This document shows, piece after piece, positions 51,080-64,000 of a DNA stretch of 64,000 nt. Below the pieces are notes generated by a model. It was not told the DNA's origin and made no database searches. It worked only from the letters and a program-made list of their open reading frames with translations. Source of the stretch: Strigamia acuminata (taxonomy: Eukaryota; Arthropoda; Chilopoda; Geophilomorpha; Linotaeniidae); the NCBI GenBank assembly GCA_949358305.1, contig OX442315.1, positions 22,222,427 through 22,286,426 on the forward strand. Direction: 5' to 3'. Positions within the stretch are counted from its first letter, which is position 1; every line of letters starts with the position of its first letter. Position numbers and translations under genes: made by a program.

Positions 51080-52261
51080 GTGAGTAGCTGTAGGGAAGGT
51101 CCGGTGGCTTTAGGTTAAATGGCACATTTTATTATCTATTTAGTTTTATTTATGCTCATTTTAGAAGGGAGTTTATGGCAGTACGTGTGAACAAAACTTG
51201 AGGATGGGAAAAAAATCAAAATGGGTGTGGTCTCGTCTTCAGACAAAATTTAAGAGCTTGTTTATACCGCTGTAGGACCGGTAGTTAATGTCATTTACAC
51301 ACAACAAGGTTGAGCGACGTTATATATGTTTTTTGTCAAGTTTTTGTTGTCCTAAAAAGATGAGAAATGATATCATCACTGAATGGTGTGTAGGGATGCT
51401 GTAATCTTGCATCTTTACAGATGCAATTGTAGCTTTATTGGGGCGCGCTTCTTTATTTTACCTGTGGCTGTTTGATTTAAATTCTTTTTTCTTCTTTTAA
51501 TTTACTTTAATTTACTTTAATTTATTTTAGTCCGCTCTGCTGGTCGTTCTAAATGGTATTTTGTTTCCTTCAACTCGTAAACAAAATTTAATTTATTTTA
51601 AGCTTGCATACATATACATTTTTTATGCCGAGATTGTGTCTAATAAGAATAATTTAAAGCAACACTCCTGCAACACTCGCGTGAATTAAGAATGAACGTA
51701 TACGAGTGTACAATAAAATCTAGAATTTGAAACATGTTTTTGAAGCTGGTGAAACGCCGAGTGAAAAATGTGTTGTTGGAATTGAATCTTATTCGATTTT
51801 ATAAATGTAATTCCGTATAAACTGAAACGTTTTCATTATTTGATCGAATTTGATCGACCGTCGATTGTTAATTGAACGACTTTCTTGCCATTTGATTTGA
51901 TTACATTTCTCATTTACACGGCAATTGGAGTTGGGGAATTTAATCAGCGACTACTAATTGACGCTTGTAATCGCGCGTAGGAGTAAATACTAAACTAAGC
52001 ACATAGAATTATCCGCAATTGGCAACGGCTATAAAACAACCACAGCTTTAAAATTATTACACGTAAATTTCATTAAACAATTTGTGCCTGGCTCTTTAAC
52101 CTTTTCTGTCAAAAGTTTAATGTTTTTTGTGTCTACGGAGTAAGTTTTCGCTATAAACTGAAGGGAATGCTAGTGGCATATTCTCTCGAGGTTCTCCCGT
52201 TGCAAGACTTTATATTTCGGCCGTCTTTTACTTTTCAGGTTCAGATCACGAGGACAGAGAG

Positions 52262-55200
52262 ATGGACACCGTCGTCAGGCACAGACCCGAGGGATTAGAG
52301 GCACTTTGCCGTCAAACGAAATTTACCAAGAAAGAGATACAGCACATGTACAGAGGTTTCAAACAGGTTAATTATTGAAATATTTATTTATTTATAAGGT
52401 ACTAGTTAAATGATTTTACAACTTTAACGTAAATTTGCAGTTTACTTGTGTTTACACGCTCTTTGAAAACAATTTCAGGGTATAATTTAAAATTGGTTAT
52501 TGAAAAATAAAGCAATGTTATTTTTTTGAGAAATTGTTTTTCCTTGGAACAATTTGCCTGTGTCGCGAACAGAATTTAATTTACAAAATGGATGCTTATG
52601 TATACAGTTTAAACACACTGAATGAGTTAATAAACAAAGGATACGAAAGGCGGGAAAAGGATCCGCGCTTTGTAGGTAATGAAAAAGCTTTCTAGCGCAA
52701 TTTCCATGGCTCGATTATATATCGTTAAAAAATTCATTCGAGCAACTGCAATTTTCGCAGTCAACTTTAACTTTTTCTTCGAGATTATAAAATTGCTCCT
52801 TGCCAAAAATCCCTTCCGAAATATTCCAGTTACGACTGCTGTAAACTGGCCGAGATACACAGCAATTTGGCACAAAAGTCGATACAAATAGCAGATAAGT
52901 TGAGCTTGCTATTTGAGCCTTTATTCAAAGTCGCAATGCGAATTACAGCGCGCACAATAAAGAAACTGAGTCATCAAAGGGTTCATTCAAGTGTAAATTA
53001 CAGCCACATTAAATTTACCCGCTTCTTTTCTTTCACGTGAAGTATATAAAGTTGGCCCGCTACAATTTTGCACTTCTCCTTAGCTATCTAGGTCAGGTGG
53101 GTCTGGTGTAAATTCTTCTACGTGATTCTCTCGAGAGTCATCTCGCAGTCCCAGTGGGAAGTGTTAAACTCGCCATTTTACGCGCAGTCTGAGTATTGAA
53201 GTAGAAGAAAGCAGGGCCACATTTTGTCTTGATGTAAGAGTTTTCTACTACTAAGATTGATTTATTTTATGAGAAACTGGGGACATACGACACTTTGTTA
53301 CAAAGGAAAGTAACGGGTGCAATTTAGTGATGCTCTCTTCTCGGTCTTGACACTTTTCACTGGATCGCTTTCATTTAATTCTGACATTCTCTGACAATAA
53401 TTCGCCACAAGTTCCTTTCTTTTATTAGATGCCGTCGCTACACATTCTCTCTAATCTGCTTTCACAAGTGCATCTAACTGCCATTTGTTTTCAATAGAGA
53501 TTTTCTTATCGCCAGATGGCAGAATAAATGTTAATGAATTATGGGATATCTATTTTAGGCCTACGGGGCGACATTTGCATTTTAAAACAGTTTTTATTGT
53601 CGAGTATATTGTCGTGTTTGTTTCACCCATTTATTTCTAAGCTTTTTTGCATGTGTAGTCTCCTCTTTTGAAAAGTGCTCTCTATATCCTTCACGATGTT
53701 GGCTCAAAGAAAATCCATGAAGAGGTGAAATGAAGTTTTGACGTTGACTGAGGGGGGAATTGATTTATTTCAACTTTTGAGTTTGCATTCAAAAGTAAAA
53801 ATATTGGTAATGGTCTACAGGAGCAGATACGACATAGCTGCAATGCGTGGTGTGACGGCTTCTGCTTTTGACACTTTAGGGAATTCAAAAGACTTTTAAA
53901 TTGATCGTGGTTGAAGTAAAAAGTTTTAATTACTTTACTCAGTTAATGAGCACTTTTTTTTTTAAATGGTTGTTTTTCTCCATTAAACTCGTCATTTACC
54001 ATCTCAACTGTGTCCCTTTGCTCCGCACTTTTGTTGATGTTAGACGAACCATTTACTAAATGTCTTTTTTTCCCTTTCTTTCGTGGATTTTTATGCTTTA
54101 TTTTTTAATTTATAGGAATGTCCCTCCGGTACCATCGACGAAGAAACTTTTAAAGACATTTACGGACAATTTTTTCCTCTTGGAGGTATGTCGTAAAGAA
54201 TTACGTGTTGTATAAAAATAGAATGGGAACGAGAAGTATATATTGTATGATGGAATATGTAAATCTTAATGGGTAATTAAAGTTACATGGGTTTTTTTTT
54301 AACGTTTACGTATTAGCTTTGCTTTATTAAAAATGTATTTATGCCACATTACTTGCCAGAATATTGTGCCATACATTATAATCTTAATGTCGTGAAAATG
54401 ACAAGGTTCAATGTGGTGTAGTGAATTTGATTAATGATTTTTGTTTTTATTTATTTTCAATTTTTTTAAAAATGTTTTTTAGAAAGCTGAAAAAAAATAT
54501 TTTTTAATAAGTAGGCTACTCAACTCAACTCAATAAAATTTTGAAAATCGAAAATGTAAAATTTAGCGATTAATCAGCGGAGCGTTAGCGAATAAAGTTG
54601 GGTAGTTTTAACGATAAAAATCTACATTTGTGAATGAAAAATTACATTAGCAAGTAGTAGCGCTAGCTTTTCCGATAAATAGCAAATTTTACAAAAAGTT
54701 GCTTCAGCGTAGTGAGCAACTTTTTCCATTAGCGGTGTAATCACTAGGTGCATTCAAAAACTCTAAAACGTATGCAAAACTCGTTTTGTGTTTGTACGTG
54801 ACGTCATTCCCATTGAATAAAATTCCCATGTTATTCAATGGGAATGACGTCACGTACAAACACGAAACGAGTTTTGCATACGTTTTAGACTTTTTGAATG
54901 CACCTACTGTGAATAGATGAATATTTGATTTTACTGTGTTGTTGACTTTGCTTAAGGAAATGTGCAACTGTAACGAAACTACACACCGTAATAAATGTTG
55001 CATCCATTGGTGTTAACTGTTGCATAAAACAAGCAGTAGAACTTGATGAGTAAAAAAAGCAAAACCAGAGAATGAATGAGAACTAACCTTTAGTTCCTGA
55101 CTTCTTTCATTTTTCAATATTGATTCAAAAATGTTTATTTTTACTTTTTTAGTGGCCCAATATTGGAAAAAGGAACCTAAGAAAAGCGCGTGTTTGTCTT

Positions 55201-57505
55201 CATGCGATGGGTTCTTTCTGAGCAACTGATTAAATTTTTATGAAAATTGCAGATAGGCTTTATTTAGTTTTGTTAACATTTAGAAAAAAACAAACTTTAC
55301 AAATGTTAAATTTAATATCCTAGAGCAAAGTGATAAGTACTATGAAGTAAACACTTCTCTTTAACAAAATCTAACGATTTTTATTTTCATCGTATAATCT
55401 TAAAACTGAGGTTTTGTTATTGAAATCTAATTTAAACGTTTGTATAATAACCGTTCATGCTTGACATTTTAAATGAAGCTCTTTGGACTGACATTTAAAT
55501 ATTGGCATTTTTGAACAGATGCCAGACCGTACGCACATCATGTGTTCAATGCGTTGGATACAACACGAAATGGATGTGTCAACTTTGAGGTACCGTAATC
55601 ATATTTTTTCTATCAATTCTTCACTACAAGTCAGGCAAATAGCTATGAGACCTCCAATTCGATTTCATTCGATTCGGACATACAACATATACCAGCGCTT
55701 CTCAAAGTGCCACTTTACCGGTGAAACGCAAATATTATATAGGCTTAGTAGAGCAATGTTAGGTTACCGGTCCGTAACACATTGGGTCAAAAAATTACGT
55801 AGTTTGAGAAGCGCTGACTTATACGACCTCCCTCGCTGTATTATTTGTTTTGTTTATGCTCACGGTAATGGGTGGCCGTTTAACTGCTGTTGACATGGCG
55901 AAAACGATTGCATAGCTTAATGAGAATAGTCGTTGATAAAAGTTGGGGAATTGTATTATGTTGCGGTGTTGCAAATTATAATTATATGCCGGACTTTGAG
56001 GGAAATTTGCAGCAAGCCACTGTTATCTTGCATTTTGCAAACTGGACTCGCTGCCATACGTAGTTAAGGTAATTACAAATGTGATGCCAAATGCAATTAC
56101 AAAACATACAGAATTTCATTGCTGTAAGCTGTTAGACAGTCCCAACCTAAATTAACCAAGTAAAATTTGATACCACTTTTTAATTTAGAGAAACCAAAAG
56201 TGAAACAAATATGATAAGCTGAAAAAGTTTCATTAAAAAGGATGTCAAAAAAGCTAGATTTTCTTAAAGCTGTTGAATGTGTTCTACTTTAGGTTATTGA
56301 TTCTTTTTTCGTCAATACGGTAGTTGTGAAGAAAAAGGTTTAAACCTAAATCCTGAGCAAACCTTTACTCACAATTTTTAACGTAATTTTTTTTTTAATT
56401 TTGTAAAAAAAGTTTATAACAAAAATGATTTTCGTGAAAGTGGAAATTTTGTAATTAATGCGTATTTTTTTTCTCAATCAAGGAATTATTGTCCACTCTG
56501 TCAGTAATTGTGCGTGGAAGTATGGACGAAAAAATCCGATGGACTTTTAGTTTGTATGATATCAACAAAGATGGATACGTCACCAAACAGGAATTGATGG
56601 AGATTATTTCCTCTATCTACGCTATGATGGGCCAAGCAGGCTCGCCTTCTCTGCGCGACCGTACTGCCCGTGATCACGTTGAGAAGGTCTTCCCGGTAAA
56701 TAAAAAAAATATATACACGTACAATAGATATAACAGTACAAAGGAAACGGGAAGGAGCTGACGCAGAATGTGTCATTGATTACTAGAACTCTCACACACA
56801 AAAGATTTGGACAAGAATAAAAATCGTGTCAGAAATTTCAGATTTTCTTTTTTATTTTAGAAAATGGATCTCAATCGAGACGGGATCATCACCCTGGAGG
56901 AATTTCTTGATTCTTGTTTGCAGGTATAAAAGCTCTTTATTTGTAATGGAGGGTTGAAAATTATGCAAAATAGTTGAAAATATTCAGTTTGGTTTGATGG
57001 TCTTGATTTTTTTATTGCGTTGAGTATATTGACAGAAAGTCGTTGGCAGGAAAAATGATTTTTTTTTTCATCTCACTTTATTCCATCATCCAATTGACAC
57101 GCTCTTAATGACGTAAGATTACAAAGGAGTTGCCTCTTGGAGAATGGAATTTGATTGAAATTGATCTATTCCTTCTAGTAATTTCATGGATAAATATCCA
57201 CTTTAAACAAATTACAAAAATTTGCCCGTCTCATTCGTGTAATTTAACGCGACAAATCATGTTTTTTATTTTCTGTCATTATGGGTAATTGCAGAGAAAG
57301 AAAACACGCGAATTTTAAATGAAAAAAATCAAGATAGGCTCTACGCGTTTGCTCTCGCTAACTTGCATATCTACTTTATTTGAAAAATCTTTAAAAATGT
57401 GTTTTGTTTTTTTTTATTATTATTTTTTCTTGTTTTTCATTTTTAATATTTTTTCTGTAGGACGAATGCATTACTCGTGGAATGATGGTCTTTGAAGGTC
57501 TATGA
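52262..57505 (+). CDS. Kv channel-interacting protein (KChIP-like) neuronal calcium sensor
   Basis: Four-EF-hand protein of the neuronal calcium sensor superfamily; KChIPs bind the N-terminus of Kv4 channels and set their surface level and inactivation. Coding exons: 52262-52366 (exon starts 52239), 54116-54185, 55519-55589, 56483-56695, 56861-56923 and 57461-57505, giving 188 residues from the ATG at 52262. HRPEGLE and YRGFKQECPSG are KChIP hallmarks. EF1 carries the Cys-Pro substitution that blocks calcium binding. EF2 (72-83, [12 protein letters not shown]), EF3 (108-119, [12 protein letters not shown]) and EF4 (156-167, [12 protein letters not shown]) look functional. The C-terminus ends MVFEGL. 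Introns are long (up to 1.75 kb) and one holds a perfect-looking hairpin. An upstream alternative N-terminus is likely. Recoverin or frequenin types are excluded by the lack of an N-terminal Met-Gly and by the KChIP motifs. Confidence 0.92.
52367..54115 (+). other. KChIP intron after the first common exon
   Basis: A 1.75-kb AT-rich intron. Both strands show a 70-86-codon open frame at 52627-52891, but neither has splice support or a domain I recognise. I see no repeat. Confidence 0.6.
54745..54906. mobile_element. Fold-back element, 76-bp arms and 10-bp loop
   Basis: Arms 54745-54820 and 54831-54906 are inverted copies with only two mismatches and a ten-base spacer. The outer ends read TAGGTGCATTC and GAATGCACCTA, so the flanking TA may be a target-site duplication, as in Tc1/mariner-type MITEs. 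It lies in the KChIP intron 54186-55518 on the transcribed strand, so the RNA would fold into a long double-stranded stem. Confidence 0.85.
55590..56482 (+). other. KChIP intron between the EF2 and EF3 exons
   Basis: An 893-bp intron. The open frame that continues past the EF2 exon (55590-55893) is read-through and has no domain. I see nothing else here. Confidence 0.6.
56924..57460 (+). other. Last KChIP intron
   Basis: 537 bp, AT-rich, ending in a long T-rich tract and CTGTAG. I see no other feature in it. Confidence 0.6.
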
Positions 57506-58383
57506 AACTAGAAGTGTCCTACGTCTTAATTTTCAAGCGAATATAAAATTTTGATTCTTTTAATATTTAGGAAGTTAAACTTCTACAAAAAAATCTAAAA
57601 AATTTAAAAAAAAAATATCTTCTTAGTTCGTTATTTTGACCGACGCAGATTTAATCAATTAGTTGTGCATTTTTTACGTTTCATCTTTTACTTGTCTTTT
57701 CCGTCATCCATTTATCATTACAACTCAAAAATTGATACAAGTACGAAAAAAAGCGATTAAAAGAAATGTAACCAATACATATCAAAACCACCTCCTTTAG
57801 TAAGGAGTCCTCAGTGCTCAAGCCTTACCTTAGGACAAATGATAAGTTTTGAATTATTTTGTGTGGAATAACAACTAATTAAATTTCTATAAACTTATTC
57901 CCAATACAAAAGACCATTCCATAGTTTGAAGTATTTTCTCTACCTTTTTATTCAATGGGTCCAAATATTTGCTTTGCCTATGTACAATACTTTCTCCCAT
58001 TTAATAACTCTATGCAGTTCATTGTTAACTTAAATCTTTTAAAACGTTATGTAAATATAAAATGATTCGATTAAAATTACAAAATGTTCGACTGTTTATT
58101 TAATTGTTTATTATATTATTATATTTTTATATTACATCATAAAAATTTAATAATTTTCCTCTTCACACCAACTGACACTTAAGTGAGTACTTCCTTTCAT
58201 TTGGAACAAAACTATATATAATTGATCTCAAAAATAGAAATAAACAAAACGAGAAATTAAATTAATTTCAATATTACATTGATCACAGCGAGTTTCAAAG
58301 TTGTTTCTGCTTTTTACAACTCTCCACTCATAAACAAATATTTCTTCTTCTAAGTCTAGCGATAATAAAACAACACTACATAT
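57506..58383. other. Convergent 3' region of KChIP and HIGD2A
   Basis: Two genes end towards each other across 878 bp. A minus-strand AATAAA for HIGD2A can be read at 58100-58095. For KChIP the clearest hexamer is the variant ATTAAA at 57756-57761. The rest is AT-rich 3' UTR-like sequence. Confidence 0.5.
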
Positions 58384-58781
58384 TTATGGGGCTGTTTGGC
58401 TGTGATTTTTTTTCCATGCAGCGGTACCAACTCCAATTAAGAGCGCTGCGACAGTCACTCCCTGAGCAATAACTCTGAGTCTCATCATTAACTGGGATCG
58501 TTTGGCTTGACCCGTCCTCATACACCATAAGCCATAACTTAATACTCCTGCCGTTGCTAAACAACCTAGAATTAAATAGAAAATGTATAAATAAATGATC
58601 AATTAGGAATGTTTAGTTGTTTACCAATGGGTACAAAAGGATTGTCTCTAGTTTTGCGTATTATTTTGTCACGCAAGCCTTCTGGTGGAGCAGCTCCAAC
58701 ATTAATTTCTTTTCTTAACGAAATCCAGTCAAATTTATCCTCATCTATATCTGCTTTGACTTTGCTTTCGGGAGGCGCCAT
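58384..58781 (-). CDS. HIGD2A: HIG1 domain family member 2A, mitochondrial
   Basis: 112-residue inner-membrane protein that supports cytochrome c oxidase and respiratory supercomplex assembly (the Rcf1 family). Two exons: 58781-58625 and 58565-58384, phase 1, giving the junction PFVPIG|CLATAG. The hydrophilic N-terminus includes DKFDWISLRKEI and RKTRDNPFVPIG. Two membrane segments (about 52-68 and 86-103) flank the basic loop GQAKRSQLMMRLRVIAQG with the R-x-R-x3-Q signature of the HIG1 domain. The start ATG sits in AAAATGG, a good context. The order DNPFVP.G then RSQLMMR matches HIGD2A more closely than HIGD1. It is head to head with the kinesin-5 gene across 338 bp. Confidence 0.92.
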
Positions 58782-59119
58782 TTTGTTATCTAATCAAAAG
58801 TTCCACTAGTCAACACCGATGTCAGCACTGAACACGAGTATGTAAAGGAAACCTTTACCGACTACAAAGTATTCAAAATTTAAAAATATATTTTAAACTC
58901 AATTTAAAACAATAATAATTTTAAAATATATTTGTAATTAATTAAAATATTAAATATCTACAGGGAAATAGTTTTAAACTGACGTATCGTATCGTGATTG
59001 GCTAAAAAGGACGTTCATACAGCGCACGCGCGAACGTTACATTCAAAAATTCCCGGTTCAAATTTGATCGTATTATTTTCGTAGCGTTTCATTGAACTGC
59101 CATCTACTCGAGTTGAACC
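58782..59119. promoter_or_regulatory. Bidirectional promoter of HIGD2A and kinesin-5
   Basis: 338 bp between two divergent start codons. It holds an inverted CCAAT box (ATTGG, 58997-59001) and a TTCAAA/TTTGAA hexamer (59057-59062) resembling the CHR element of cell-cycle genes, 58 bp before the kinesin start. A CpG cluster (GCGCACGCGCGAACG) lies between them. The left half is AT-rich. Confidence 0.45.
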
Positions 59120-63992
<4,873 letters not shown>

Positions 63993-64000
63993 GTACGTTT

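Noticed and set aside
52627-52891. Open frames on both strands in a KChIP intron
   Set aside because: Mutually overlapping, no domain, no acceptor or donor at their edges.

Overview
The window is AT-rich animal nuclear DNA: the genes are split into many short exons with GT/AG introns and AATAAA-type poly(A) signals, and there are no operons or ribosome-binding sites. Gene content points to an arthropod: an invertebrate D1-like dopamine receptor of the Dop1R2/DAMB type, an arthropod-style nucleoplasmin-like protein, an RNF4-type SUMO-targeted ubiquitin ligase and a conserved kinesin-5. I cannot name the species. The retained intron-rich structures argue against a fast-evolving dipteran.

Layout. 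1-10.6 kb is compact and gene-dense: the 5' part of an HtrA2/Omi mitochondrial protease (minus strand, cut by the window start), an RNF4-like RING/SIM protein (plus) divergent from it, and the complete 17-exon SRP72 gene (plus), whose last large intron has collected a minisatellite and two hairpin elements. 10.6-42.9 kb is mostly non-coding and holds one gene, an intronless dopamine receptor ORF (minus, 18.6-20.1 kb). A 22-kb gene-poor stretch follows, with only weak motif clusters and two GC-rich islands. 42.9-44.4 kb is a nine-exon nucleoplasmin-like histone chaperone gene (plus). 46.2-57.5 kb is a KChIP-type EF-hand calcium sensor (plus) with long introns and at least two candidate first exons. 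58.4-58.8 kb is HIGD2A (minus), head to head with kinesin-5/KIF11 (plus, from 59.1 kb), which runs off the right edge after 848 codons.

The genes are mainly housekeeping and neuronal: mitochondrial quality control and respiratory supercomplexes (HtrA2, HIGD2A), SUMO-dependent proteolysis (RNF4), protein targeting (SRP72), chromatin assembly (nucleoplasmin), mitosis (kinesin-5) and neuronal signalling (dopamine receptor, KChIP). They do not form one pathway. I see no novel multi-gene system. The most useful leads are an alternative KChIP N-terminal exon whose splice phase fits, a near-perfect 76-bp-arm hairpin in a KChIP intron, several MITE-like elements, a candidate IAP-binding motif in HtrA2 and an ATGA-overlapping uORF before the dopamine receptor. 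All exon limits were read by eye from splice signals and frame continuity.
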